Positions 1 to 7,772 of a stretch of DNA of 64,000 nucleotides are shown one piece after another. The DNA lies in contig JAWKRG010000011.1 of NCBI GenBank assembly GCA_041389725.1, forward strand, positions 1-64,000. The letters run 5' to 3'. The DNA comes from Polyangiaceae bacterium (lineage in GTDB: Bacteria > Myxococcota_A > Polyangia > Polyangiales > Polyangiaceae). Within the stretch, counting starts at the first letter, position 1. Each line of letters starts with the position of its first letter. Below the pieces are notes generated by a model. That model was not told where the DNA came from. It ran no database searches and saw only the letters and a list, made by a program, of their open reading frames with translations. Position numbers and translations under genes: made by a program.

Positions 1-69
1 GACGACGTGGGCCGTGAGGATGGTCTGCAGCCGCTCGTCGGCGGCATGGATCGCATCGGGCGTTGTCAC
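1..69 (-). CDS. 5' end of an unidentified protein, cut by window edge
   Basis: An open frame enters from the left edge on the minus strand. It begins with a GTG whose last two bases lie inside the TGA of the next upstream gene (GTGA overlap), which suggests translational coupling. The 23 visible residues start MTTPDAIHAADERLQ. This is too short to identify, and the start is inferred only from the overlap. Confidence 0.35.
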   Translation of the reverse strand, partial: MTTPDAIHAADERLQTILTAHVV

Positions 70-275
70 CGCGCGGCCTCCGCATACGCGACGAGCCCGG
101 TCGGCGTGAACGACACCGCGCGTGCCCGCTGCCCGCGCTTGGCGATCGCCTCGTGCGCGGCGGCGAGGAGAGCGTCGTCGCTCGCGGCCTCGAGCTCGAC
201 GTCAGGCCCGGGCTCGGGTGGGCTCCCTGCGGGCTTGCCGGCAGGAATGACGAAGATCTTGAGGGTGCGCCGCAT
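66..275 (-). CDS. Small hypothetical protein (69 aa)
   Basis: A short frame starting MRRTLKIFVIPAGKPAG and ending in YAEAAR. It has a basic start, a Pro/Gly turn and then a regular alpha-helical-looking acidic stretch, with no signal peptide, membrane segment or cysteines. The ATG at 275 is chosen because the frame upstream of it has low-complexity composition. It overlaps the following partial gene by four bases, so the two probably form an operon leaving the window. I do not recognise a family. The smooth residue pattern and the coupled downstream start are the only arguments that it is real. Confidence 0.45.
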   Translation of the reverse strand: MRRTLKIFVIPAGKPAGSPPEPGPDVELEAASDDALLAAAHEAIAKRGQRARAVSFTPTGLVAYAEAAR

Positions 276-510
276 GGTGGACTCCGCGAAGAACAACGGA
301 GGCGAGGCGCTTGGCCAGCCTGCGAGGAGGCAGTCCACCTGGGCACCGAGCATCTGGACCGCGCGCCTCGCCTCCGGGAAGGGCAAAGCATTGCGGGGCG
401 GGTCTCGGGGACAGCCTGCAGTTCCTCGCCGCCCACAAGACCACCCGACGCGACCTCGAAAGCCAAGAGTGCGGGAAGGCGCAGATGGTAATGTTCAACT
501 CGCGCCGCTG

Positions 511-1095
511 ATGGAAAGGAAGAACGAAGACAAGGCCCCGCCCCGACGCGAGCCGAGGCAGGAGCGCTCGAAGCAGACGGTCGAGGCGGTCCTCGAGGCC
601 GTCCGGGTGGTGGCTCGGCGCGAAGGTGCCCGAGCCGTGACCACGAATCGGATCGCCGAGGCCGCCGGCGTGAGCATCGGCACTCTCTACCAGTACTTCC
701 CCGACAAGCACGCGATCTTCACCGCGCTGCACCAGCGTCACGTCGAGCAGGTGCGCGCGGTGATCGAGCGCGCCCTCGCCACGCACGGCGCGTCGATCGA
801 GGGATTCTCCCGTGTTTTGGTCGAGGGGCTCTCAGATCTGCACGCCGCCGATCCCGAGCTGCACGAGCTGGTCACCACCGAAGTCCCCGAGGGACCGATG
901 AGCTTCCGCGACGCGCTCCGCGATGTGTTCGAGCGGGTCACTACGTCGGAGCGGATGCTGTTCGTGCTCCCCAACATGGTGGAGGCGCTGGTGCACGGCG
1001 TCGCCCAGCGCCCGCCCCTCATTTCCCTCGAGAGCGCGAAGGAAGAGGCGGTGCGGACCGTGCTCGGCTACCTCGCCTCTTCGTCGAGCGCTTGA
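511..1095 (+). CDS. TetR/AcrR family transcriptional regulator
   Basis: Predicted one-component repressor of 194 aa. The first ~25 residues are basic and polar (PRREPRQERSKQTVEAV). They lead into a classic TetR N-terminal helix-turn-helix at about residues 20-70, with a TNRIAEAAGVSIGTLYQYF recognition helix and the typical FPDKHAIF segment. The rest is an alpha-helical ligand-binding and dimerisation domain with no recognisable ligand signature. The ATG at 511 is preferred because the frame upstream is compositionally unlike protein. Its 3' end overlaps the convergent oxidoreductase gene by 77 bp, so it may control that neighbouring pair, but I saw no clear TetR operator. The fold call is secure; the target is unknown. 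Confidence 0.87.
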   Translation: MERKNEDKAPPRREPRQERSKQTVEAVLEAVRVVARREGARAVTTNRIAEAAGVSIGTLYQYFPDKHAIFTALHQRHVEQVRAVIERALATHGASIEGFSRVLVEGLSDLHAADPELHELVTTEVPEGPMSFRDALRDVFERVTTSERMLFVLPNMVEALVHGVAQRPPLISLESAKEEAVRTVLGYLASSSSA

Positions 1096-1894
1096 ACGCA
1101 TCGGCGTTCTCCTCGACCCAGAGGTCGAACGACTTCGGCGCTCGGCCGAGCAGGCGCTGGACCTCATCGGTCACGGTCGCCAGCCGCCCCTCGCGCACCG
1201 CGCGCCAGATGTCGACCAGGGCGTCGGCGAAGGCGGAGTCTCCGCCGGGGCGCGCCTCGTCGTCGGAGATCGCCTCGACCCCGGCGCCGAGCTTTGCCGC
1301 CATCTCGCGGTAACTGAGCGCCCGCGGGCCAGTGATCACCAGCGACTCGCCGTCGTGCGCGCGCGAGGTGAGCGCAGCAACCGCCACGTCGGCGATGTCG
1401 TCGGGGTGGATGAAGGCGATCTTGCCCTCTCCGGTCGAGGTGCGGAGCACGCCGTACCTCCGAATGTCGTCGGACCAGCTCAGCGCGTTCGTCATGAACC
1501 CGGCCGACTGGATGAAGGTGAAGGCGACGCCGCTCTCGCGCACGGCTGCCTCTCCGCGCACATGCCAAGGGCCGGTGCCGACGCCCGTCCGCGCGTCGAG
1601 GGTCGAGAGCTTCACCAGGTGGCGCACTCCGCGCGCCTTCGCAGCGAAGGCGGCGGCGCGATCGCGCACATGGAGATCGGCGCCGCTGTTGAGCAGAAAC
1701 ACGCCGTCGACGCCGTCCAGCGCGCCGGAGATGTCGGCGAGATCCCCGATGTGGACCTCGACTCTCCGGCCGAAGAGCGCCCGCGCTTTCTTCGCGTCGC
1801 GCACAAAGACGCGCGGCCGCGCGCCGCGATCGATCAACCGTTGAGTGACTCGGGCACCGACGGTGCCAGTAGCCCCGGTGACGAGGTAGGTCAT
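1019..1894 (-). CDS. NAD(P)-binding NmrA-like oxidoreductase/epimerase
   Basis: Atypical short-chain dehydrogenase-type protein of 291 aa. It opens with the nucleotide-binding loop TGATGTVGARV (residues ~6-16), followed by a strand pattern typical of NmrA/azoreductase-like Rossmann folds (VFVRDAKKARALFG, VHIGDLAD, GVFLLNSG). A Rossmann-type KLSTLD strand and a late FIHPDDIADVAVAAL segment are standard for the family. There is no canonical YxxxK dyad, so it may sense NAD(P) or act as a quinone reductase rather than as a classic dehydrogenase. The start overlaps the stop of the SGNH hydrolase by four bases (ATGA), so the two are co-transcribed. The basic, low-complexity last ~25 residues run into the convergent TetR gene. 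Confidence 0.88.
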   Translation of the reverse strand: MTYLVTGATGTVGARVTQRLIDRGARPRVFVRDAKKARALFGRRVEVHIGDLADISGALDGVDGVFLLNSGADLHVRDRAAAFAAKARGVRHLVKLSTLDARTGVGTGPWHVRGEAAVRESGVAFTFIQSAGFMTNALSWSDDIRRYGVLRTSTGEGKIAFIHPDDIADVAVAALTSRAHDGESLVITGPRALSYREMAAKLGAGVEAISDDEARPGGDSAFADALVDIWRAVREGRLATVTDEVQRLLGRAPKSFDLWVEENADAFKRSTKRRGSRARSAPPLPSRSRGK

Positions 1895-2706
1895 CGCAGC
1901 GCGCTCCAGCTTCGCACCACCTCACGGGCGACCCGCTGCTGGCCCGCGATCGTGAAGTGGAGCCCGTCGTCTATGAGCAGCGCTTCGGGCGGCGGCGCGC
2001 CGAGCGACGCGAAGAGATCGACCGTGGGAGCGCCGAGCTCGCGGACCGCGGCAACGACCTGCGCGATATCGCGGTTGCGGAAGCGCACCCCGAAGCGCGA
2101 CAAGCCCCAGTGTGCAGCGACGCGCTCTTCGTTAACCGACGGAGGCGTGATCCACACGCAGCGCGCCTTCGTCTCGCGCGCCACGCGCTCGTGCAGCTCG
2201 CGGAGGTTCCTCGCAGTCTCGCGGGCGTCGACTAGCGTCTTGCCAGGGTTCGGCCCCTGCGTGCGCGCGTCATTGACGCCGATCAGGAAGAGCACCCAGT
2301 CGGGCTGGCGCGAAACCACCTCGCCGATGCGGACGAGCGCGTGCGTGGTGGTGTCGCCGCCCGCGGCGCTGATGGACATCTCGACGCCGCGCGTGGCGAG
2401 CAGGTCTCTGAGGATCACCGCCCACGACTGCGGATCGGAGGTGTGGCTGTCGCCGAAGGCGACCACGCGCTCGCCCTTCTTCACTGGGAGCGTGTCCACC
2501 GCGGTGTCGGCGGAGAGCTCGCGCGCGGCTTCTTTCGCGGCTGAGAGCATCCGCGCCTGCTCACCCGCGTAGACCTCAAGCGGCAGCCCCAGGAGCGCGG
2601 CGCGAATCGGTTCGGTGAGCGCGGCGGCGCCGGGCAGCGCGCCCAGCGTCCTCTCCGGCTGGAGAACTTTGAGCAGCCACTGTGTCTGTTCGGGCGACAT
2701 CTGCAT
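1891..2706 (-). CDS. SGNH/GDSL-type hydrolase
   Basis: Predicted serine esterase or lipase-like hydrolase (271 aa) of the SGNH superfamily. Block I reads VAFGDSHTSD with the nucleophile Ser in GDSH (~residue 86). A conserved Gly follows in SAAGGDTT, block III is LFLIGVNDART (the Asn of GxND), and the late DGLHFT holds the catalytic Asp/His pair. About 75 N-terminal residues precede the domain and show no signal peptide, so a cytoplasmic location is likely. It is the first gene of a two-gene operon with the NmrA-like oxidoreductase (ATGA overlap). The substrate cannot be read from the sequence. Confidence 0.88.
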   Translation of the reverse strand: MQMSPEQTQWLLKVLQPERTLGALPGAAALTEPIRAALLGLPLEVYAGEQARMLSAAKEAARELSADTAVDTLPVKKGERVVAFGDSHTSDPQSWAVILRDLLATRGVEMSISAAGGDTTTHALVRIGEVVSRQPDWVLFLIGVNDARTQGPNPGKTLVDARETARNLRELHERVARETKARCVWITPPSVNEERVAAHWGLSRFGVRFRNRDIAQVVAAVRELGAPTVDLFASLGAPPPEALLIDDGLHFTIAGQQRVAREVVRSWSALR

Positions 2707-2939
2707 GGGTGGTGAACCTCCTGATCGAGGCGAAAAAAGTACCGGCCGGCTACTGCCACGTCAGCTCGCCTTCGCGCCTCGACAAAGGGCTGAATTTGCT
2801 CACGAACCGCGCGCTACGGGGCCGCCTGCTCAGATCCACGTGGCGACGTCACCCCAGGACCCGAACGCCGACCTCGCCGGTGCGCGGGCCGCTCGTCGTG
2901 CGCCACCCCTCCGCATCGTCCAAGTGCCGGTAAGCGCAG

Positions 2940-3698
2940 GTGCGCAGCGCGGGCACGCCCGTTGCGAAAGCGCGACGGGTGTCCGGCAAACCTTCGTACG
3001 AACGCCGCCGGCCCGAAGCGACCGCGCTCCACCAGGTCGTGCGGGACAACCTCCGCACGCTCTACGCCGCAGCGGAGGAGGGCTTCGCATCGCCGGTGCC
3101 CGCGTTCGTGAAGGACGAGCTCGAGGGCTTCGTCGACTGCGGCGTGCTCGCGCGCGGCTTCGCCGTGCTCGCGTGTCCCGATTGTCGCGAGCAGAAGGTC
3201 GTTGGCTTCAGCTGCAAGGGCCGCGGATTCTGCACCTCGTGTGGAGGCCGCCGCATGACGGCCACCGCGGCCGACCTCGTCGACCACGTGCTCCCGGACG
3301 TCCCCGTGCGCCAGTTCGTGCTCACGCTGCCGTTCGAGCTGCGTGCTCGTGTCGCCTACGACGGCGAGCTGTTCGGCGCCGTGACCCGAACCTTCGTGGG
3401 CTCGGTGCTCGGCTTCTACTCACGACGGATGCGAGATCGCGGCGTCCCCGGCGGCAAGAGCGGAGCCGTCACGGTGGCACAACGCGTCTCGTCGGACCTG
3501 CGCCTGAACCCGCATCTGCACTCCCTCGCGCTCGACGGCGTCTTCGTCGAGGACGACGCCGGCACGCTCAGCTTTCACCCGCTGCCGTTCCTGACCAACG
3601 ACGACGTCGCCGACCTCTTGCAGACCGTCTGCGTCGGCATCGTCTCGATGCTGCGCCGCAGAGGCGTGCTCGAGGACGACGCGCTACGGGCCCCGTGA
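2940..3698 (+). pseudogene. IS91-family transposase, 3'-truncated
   Basis: The 252 residues match the N-terminal two thirds of an IS91/Y2-type transposase. A zinc-binding region has ACPDC, then SCKGRGFCTSCGGRRM (residues ~80-105). It is followed by the VRQFVLTLPFELR strand of the HUH-like fold and the LNPHLHSLALDGVF segment, whose HLH supplies the metal-binding histidines. Family members continue for another 100-200 residues and need a C-terminal catalytic tyrosine region, which is absent: the frame ends at 3698 in unrelated sequence. It starts at a GTG, and residues before ~20 are uncertain. This is a dead remnant and the only mobile-element coding trace in the window. Confidence 0.8.
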
Positions 3699-4021
3699 GG
3701 CCGGTTCCGGCGCGCCCTTCGACCCGCACCCTCGCCGACCGCCTCCACGTGGGCATCGCCGAGGGGGTGATTGTAGGACCTACGGGCTGAAGGAAACCCG
3801 GTAACCATCGCGGAAGCAGGTCAGTCGTGCACCCAACGCGCATCGTCCGCCACCTCCATCATCGCGCGCTGGATGCTCGGCCTGGAATGGGAGCTCGAGT
3901 TGCGCCGGCGGGGAATCTTGCCGGAAGCTGGAACCGACGAACAGGAATAGGCACGCTTGAAGACGCGCCTCCGAGGCTCGCGCACGAGCCTGAGCGCGTC
4001 GCACCAACTCCGGCCCGCCGC
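3699..4021. other. Intergenic stretch with a possible gene fragment
   Basis: 323 bp without a complete gene follow the truncated transposase. A plus-strand frame open from 3777 to a TAG at 3948-3950 encodes a protein-like tail (ARWMLGLEWELELRRR, then GILPEAG). It has no start or upstream continuation, so it may be the surviving 3' end of a gene disrupted when the IS91 element arrived or decayed. Nothing else was recognised. Confidence 0.35.
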
Positions 4022-4906
4022 TCACGCCACCCACACGTCGACCGCTTCCACGCTTTCGTCGATGCGCAGGCTCACATGATGGTGCGTGGCTCTGCCACTG
4101 CGACGACGAATGCGCGGAACCTCTGCCGCGTTCAGATAAAGCACGCCGTCGCGTGTCAGCTGTGAGGTCCGCTCGCCGCCACCTTTTACGCGCCGGTGCA
4201 TGTGCCCGGCCACGACGGCCAGCACCTGCTTGCCCTGGCGCTTGGCGTAGGCGATGGCGTGGGTCAGATCGGCGTCTCCGAAGTCACCCGCGTCCGCGCG
4301 AAAGTCACAGCCCCAAGGATCCGTCGCGCGCGCCCCGAGGCCCGTGGGCCCGTTGTGCACGAGAAACAGGATGCGCTCGTCGACGGCCGCGTCCACCAGC
4401 TCGCGATAGCGACGTTCGGAGGCTTCTAGACTCGCAATGCCGTACTCGCGCTTCAGGAGCGGTGCGAAGGAGAGTTCATTGCCCCCCATGGCGTGCGGTC
4501 GCCCCGCGATGATGCTCAGGCCCTTGTCAGGCAAACGGTGCAAGCTGTAGCCACACCAAACCACTTGCCCCAACGCTGCGCGAAGGTCCTGGGGCATGTG
4601 GTGGCCAAAGACACCAAACGCTCGCACCAGGGCCGGCTGATGCAGGACCTCCGCCAATAGCTGCGCGGCAGGAACGGCGTCGTGATTGCCGGGCATGAAC
4701 AGCGTCGGAATCCGGAGTCGCGCGATTTGCTCCGCAATCCTCAGGGTCTTGGCGTGGCGGTAGTTCCCCAGGTCCCCCACGAACAAGACGCGATCATAGT
4801 CGGACGAGTCGAAGTACTCGACGTCCCGATCGTCCCACTGCAGATGAACATCACCGATGATCGCGAGGCGGATCGTCGCTTGACTGCCCGGCTTCAGAAG
4901 GACCAA
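4022..4906 (-). CDS. Calcineurin-like metallophosphoesterase
   Basis: Predicted binuclear-metal phosphoesterase, 294 aa. The family blocks appear in order: GDVH (D19, H21 region), GDLGN, GNHD, a histidine in LVHNGPTG and a terminal GHMHRRV. Spacing fits the soluble cytoplasmic group found also in cyanobacteria and plants (TIGR04168-like), but that subgroup call is from memory. Residues after 270 are basic and include HHHV. The start at 4906 overlaps the 3' end of the barrel-protein gene by 13 bp, making it the last gene of a three-gene operon. The substrate is unknown. Confidence 0.85.
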   Translation of the reverse strand: MVLLKPGSQATIRLAIIGDVHLQWDDRDVEYFDSSDYDRVLFVGDLGNYRHAKTLRIAEQIARLRIPTLFMPGNHDAVPAAQLLAEVLHQPALVRAFGVFGHHMPQDLRAALGQVVWCGYSLHRLPDKGLSIIAGRPHAMGGNELSFAPLLKREYGIASLEASERRYRELVDAAVDERILFLVHNGPTGLGARATDPWGCDFRADAGDFGDADLTHAIAYAKRQGKQVLAVVAGHMHRRVKGGGERTSQLTRDGVLYLNAAEVPRIRRRSGRATHHHVSLRIDESVEAVDVWVA

Positions 4907-5730
4907 CCCAAGTTCAGGTTGATCAACGGAATGAACCGAGTGTCGTCATCCTTCGCAGTGTTACCCGCGGTGTCCGACGCTTTGGCACGAAGCGCCACGT
5001 ATTCGGCGCCGCCTTGGACCACGAAGGTGAATCCGCCGGAGGTGATCAGCTTGTAGCCGACGAAGGGCCCGACCGCGATGCCCTCGCCCACGCCGCTGAT
5101 CTTGGCATCGTGGAGCTCATCGGTGTCGACGTTGATGTAGAGCACTTCCAGCCCGAGGGCGAGGTTGTCGAAGGCGTCCATGGGATAGAACGACGCCTGG
5201 CCGCCAATCTCGTAGGCGCGAAAACTGACGGTCTCGTTGTTGTCGGTGACGCTCACGCGGCCATAGCCGCCGATCAGGGCTATGCCAAAATGATCCGTGG
5301 GCCTCACCTCGACCATCGCCTCGAAGATCGGCGCGATCAGATGGATCGGCGACATCGTGATCGACACGGTGCGAGTGGGCTCTTCCGGCTCCGGCGGCGG
5401 CATCGGCGCGGGCGGCGGATAGGCAGGACCAGGCGCATAACCTGGTGGCGGCGCGCCCTGCATTGGTGGCGGCGCTCCCTGCATTGGCGGCTGCGCACCG
5501 GGCGGTGGCTGTGCGCCGGGTGGCGGTTGCGCGGGTGGCGCGGGCGGAACCGGCGGCGCGGGCTCGACGGGATCCGCAGGCGGCGCTGCGGGCTCCACTG
5601 GCGGCAAGGTACCCGTCGGAGGCTTGTCTCCCGCCGCACCCGCAGGCTGCGCGGCGAGCGAACTCGCCACACAGCAAATCGCGAGACTCGCGAGGGCGCT
5701 ACTTACGCGAAGCAAAGCTCGCGGCGTCAT
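4894..5730 (-). CDS. Secreted Pro-rich protein with outer-membrane beta-barrel-like domain
   Basis: 278 aa. The ATG at 5730 gives a clean Sec signal peptide (MTPRALLRVSSALASLAICC, cleavage after SLAA or PAGA). A low-complexity Pro/Gly/Gln segment with repeated PPPGAQ and PPMQGAP units spans residues ~45-125. The rest (~130-278) alternates polar and apolar residues in short strands and ends in LNLGWSF, with the terminal Phe expected of a porin-like barrel. The Pro-rich arm could cross peptidoglycan while the C-terminal part sits in the outer membrane. Its start lies 32 bp inside the upstream lipoprotein gene and its stop inside the phosphoesterase gene, so it is mid-operon. Function unknown. 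Confidence 0.75.
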   Translation of the reverse strand: MTPRALLRVSSALASLAICCVASSLAAQPAGAAGDKPPTGTLPPVEPAAPPADPVEPAPPVPPAPPAQPPPGAQPPPGAQPPMQGAPPPMQGAPPPGYAPGPAYPPPAPMPPPEPEEPTRTVSITMSPIHLIAPIFEAMVEVRPTDHFGIALIGGYGRVSVTDNNETVSFRAYEIGGQASFYPMDAFDNLALGLEVLYINVDTDELHDAKISGVGEGIAVGPFVGYKLITSGGFTFVVQGGAEYVALRAKASDTAGNTAKDDDTRFIPLINLNLGWSF

Positions 5731-6424
5731 TGCCACCCTTGCCTTGCTCGACCAACTCCGCCTTGTAGATGATCTTGCCGTCTTTCCCGATGACTTCGCC
5801 AGACAGATCCGTGCCATCCAGCCCACGGTCTACCAGAAAGTGGGCTTCTTTGTCCCCTACGGAGACCTGGTAGATGGTCTTTTCGCAATCTTGCTCTTGG
5901 CCCGACACGACACAGGTCGCGCGCTCCGACGCAACCAGACTGTCATTGCTGTCAGGCACGAACATCGTACGTTCGATCATCGCCTCATAGGCGGCGGCCG
6001 ACGAGTCGGTCTCCTTGCCGTCCTTGATCTCCTTGACCCGCAGCACGCGGTCGCTGCCGATGTCGTGGGTCACGCGCAAGGTCGTCTTCTGCTTGCCGTC
6101 CGCCAACGTGTAGTCGATGACGATCAGGCTCCCCTTCTTGGCACGCACCTCTTCGGTCAGAGTCAGTGCTTGCTTGGCGAAACTGCCTGAAAAGCGGTGA
6201 ATCGCGAAGTCTCCCACGGCCTTTTGGGCGAAGGGAGACAGCGCTTTGTGCTCTTCGTAGGGCGAGTCCGTTTCCAACTCGTCCATGAGAAGCTCGGCGT
6301 CGTCGGCCTTGGACGCCTGCTTCGCGCTGGGAGCGCTGGCGACATCACGAGGGCCAGTCGAGGTAGCCCCGCATCCGATGGCGAGCGCGGCGATGGACGG
6401 AATGAGCAGTAGCTTGCTTCGCAT
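5699..6424 (-). CDS. Hypothetical lipoprotein (241 aa)
   Basis: The ATG at 6424 yields a lipoprotein signal peptide, MRSKLLLIPSIAALAIGC, with the lipobox AIGC at residues 15-18. The frame open upstream of it is not protein-like. The mature part is soluble and charged (~220 aa), with two mid-protein cysteines (ATCVVSGQEQDCEK) likely to form a disulfide, and a repeating amphipathic pattern reminiscent of a lipocalin- or LolA-like beta sheet. I cannot place it in a family. It overlaps the Pro-rich barrel gene by 32 bp and is the first gene of that operon, so it may be a periplasmic partner of the barrel. Confidence 0.72.
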   Translation of the reverse strand: MRSKLLLIPSIAALAIGCGATSTGPRDVASAPSAKQASKADDAELLMDELETDSPYEEHKALSPFAQKAVGDFAIHRFSGSFAKQALTLTEEVRAKKGSLIVIDYTLADGKQKTTLRVTHDIGSDRVLRVKEIKDGKETDSSAAAYEAMIERTMFVPDSNDSLVASERATCVVSGQEQDCEKTIYQVSVGDKEAHFLVDRGLDGTDLSGEVIGKDGKIIYKAELVEQGKGGNDAASFASRK

Positions 6425-6506
6425 GCCGTGGTTTGGCCACAGCCCGAATCGGTTGGCCAAATTTGCGACGTCGATTGCCGGGCGGCCAAAGGCCGCGCCC
6501 CACGCC

Positions 6507-7133
6507 TCACGCCTCGGGCGGAGCGGTCGCGACGAAGCTGGGGCGCTTGGCGTGGACCTCGACGAAGCGCGCAATCGTCGGTTGTTGCGCAAGGTCATAG
6601 GTGGCGCGAAAGCGCATCCAGTCCACGGCCGAGAACAGCGCGATGGGGCCGAGCCCCAAGGGCGCCGACGCATCGAGCCAACTGCCGGGGATGCGACTCT
6701 CCACCCAGCTCAGCGCGCTGTGTGCGCGCGAGGTTTGCTTGTCCACGTAGGCAGCGCTGGCAGGGGTGACCCCGTCCTTGGCGAGGTAGAAGACGTTGAT
6801 CAACGAATCCAAAGCTCCATCGATCACGGTGACCAGCGCCTGCAGCTGATGATTATCGAGGTCCCAGGGCTGCAAGGGCCCGGGGCCATGGTTCTGCAGC
6901 AAGTAGCGGGTGATCGTCGTCGAATCGAGCAGCTCCAGGCCATCGACCCGTGCTGCAGGCACTCGCCAGAGCGGATTGACCTCCCGCAAGGCTGCCTGCC
7001 CATCGTCGGTGGCCGTGTCGATGCGTTCGACGTCAAGCCCGAGTTCCTGTGCGACGACTCGCACGCGACGCACGTAGGGCGAGGTCAGGGTTCCGTACAA
7101 AGTGAGGGTTGCCACGACGCGACTCTCGCGCAT
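6507..7133 (-). CDS. Glutathione S-transferase family protein
   Basis: 208 aa with a thioredoxin-fold N-terminal domain: TLYGTLTSPYVRRVRVVAQE carries the serine expected at the GST active site. WRVPAARVDG has the cis-Pro loop and LLDSTTITRYL the glutathione-contacting Asp-Ser pair. The C-terminal part (~90-208) is the usual all-helical GST domain. The start may be the ATG at 7133 or a GTG six codons later (VATLTLYG), which fits other family members better. It is probably a cytosolic conjugating or detoxifying enzyme; glutathione use agrees with a gshB gene at the right edge of the window. No operon partner is obvious. Confidence 0.85.
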   Translation of the reverse strand: MRESRVVATLTLYGTLTSPYVRRVRVVAQELGLDVERIDTATDDGQAALREVNPLWRVPAARVDGLELLDSTTITRYLLQNHGPGPLQPWDLDNHQLQALVTVIDGALDSLINVFYLAKDGVTPASAAYVDKQTSRAHSALSWVESRIPGSWLDASAPLGLGPIALFSAVDWMRFRATYDLAQQPTIARFVEVHAKRPSFVATAPPEA

Positions 7134-7190
7134 CGTGCGTGGGCATTCAAGGCGACGTTGAGCTCAGACGAAGCGGCCCCGCGGGTGGCG

Positions 7191-7715
7191 CTAGCCCAGC
7201 TTTGCCCGGGCGGCGGACCGAATGGCGTCACAGCGCGCCTGGGTTTGCCGCAGCAACTCTCCGGAGTTCTGGGGGTCCACGTTGACCAAGGCGAGGCCGT
7301 TCCCGCTCAGCGTGAGTTCGAACACCACTGGCTCGACGCACTCGTCGTCCCAAATGAAGGCACCCCAGCCACGACCCCCGAGGCGACTCGCCTCCCATGC
7401 GATCAGCGCGTAGGCGTCGAACCAACAGTGAAAGCTGTCGTAGCCATCGAAATAGGCGTCCAGTTCCAGGTGGCCGCCGCGCGTCAGCGAGTATCCGAGG
7501 TACTGGTCATCCTGGCTGGCGAGATGGGGGAGTAGCTCACGAATCGTCAGCGGAGGATCTTCGGGCAAGAATCCGTCGCTGTGTGGAACCAAGTCGGTCC
7601 CCAGCTGTGCTGCCGGCCATCCTTCCGGCCGCGCCACACACTGCGCCTCGAAATCCGCGCACTGCTCGCGCCCGATCTCGATCGACAGCATGCCAAACAC
7701 TCCAGCGCCGGTCAT
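7191..7715 (-). CDS. Hypothetical protein (174 aa)
   Basis: A soluble acidic protein, rich in aromatic residues (DGYDSFHCWFDAYALIAWE, then GWGAFIWDDE). The N-terminal half contains ECVARPEG-like turns, and the C-terminal ~30 residues form a basic helix. There is no signal peptide, membrane segment or recognisable catalytic motif. The aromatic/acidic core resembles small proteins of unknown function that travel with polymorphic immunity genes, but I cannot assign one. It stands between the GST and P-type ATPase genes with a short gap on either side. Codon composition matches its neighbours, which supports a real gene. Confidence 0.6.
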   Translation of the reverse strand: MTGAGVFGMLSIEIGREQCADFEAQCVARPEGWPAAQLGTDLVPHSDGFLPEDPPLTIRELLPHLASQDDQYLGYSLTRGGHLELDAYFDGYDSFHCWFDAYALIAWEASRLGGRGWGAFIWDDECVEPVVFELTLSGNGLALVNVDPQNSGELLRQTQARCDAIRSAARAKLG

Positions 7716-7772
7716 TGGGTCTCGCCTCTCGGCAGCGCGAAACGGCTACTCCCGCTCACCACGGCGCGCCCG

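Noticed and set aside
923..2572. Long open frame (549 codons) on the plus strand
   Set aside because: It lies antisense to the NmrA-like and SGNH hydrolase genes, is Arg/Ala-rich and shows no family motif. High GC content makes such shadow frames common.
2811..3690. Repeat of 10 bases (gcgctacggg) at both sides of the IS91 remnant as a target-site duplication
   Set aside because: IS91 elements do not make target duplications, the second copy is inside the coding remnant and ten bases can recur by chance.
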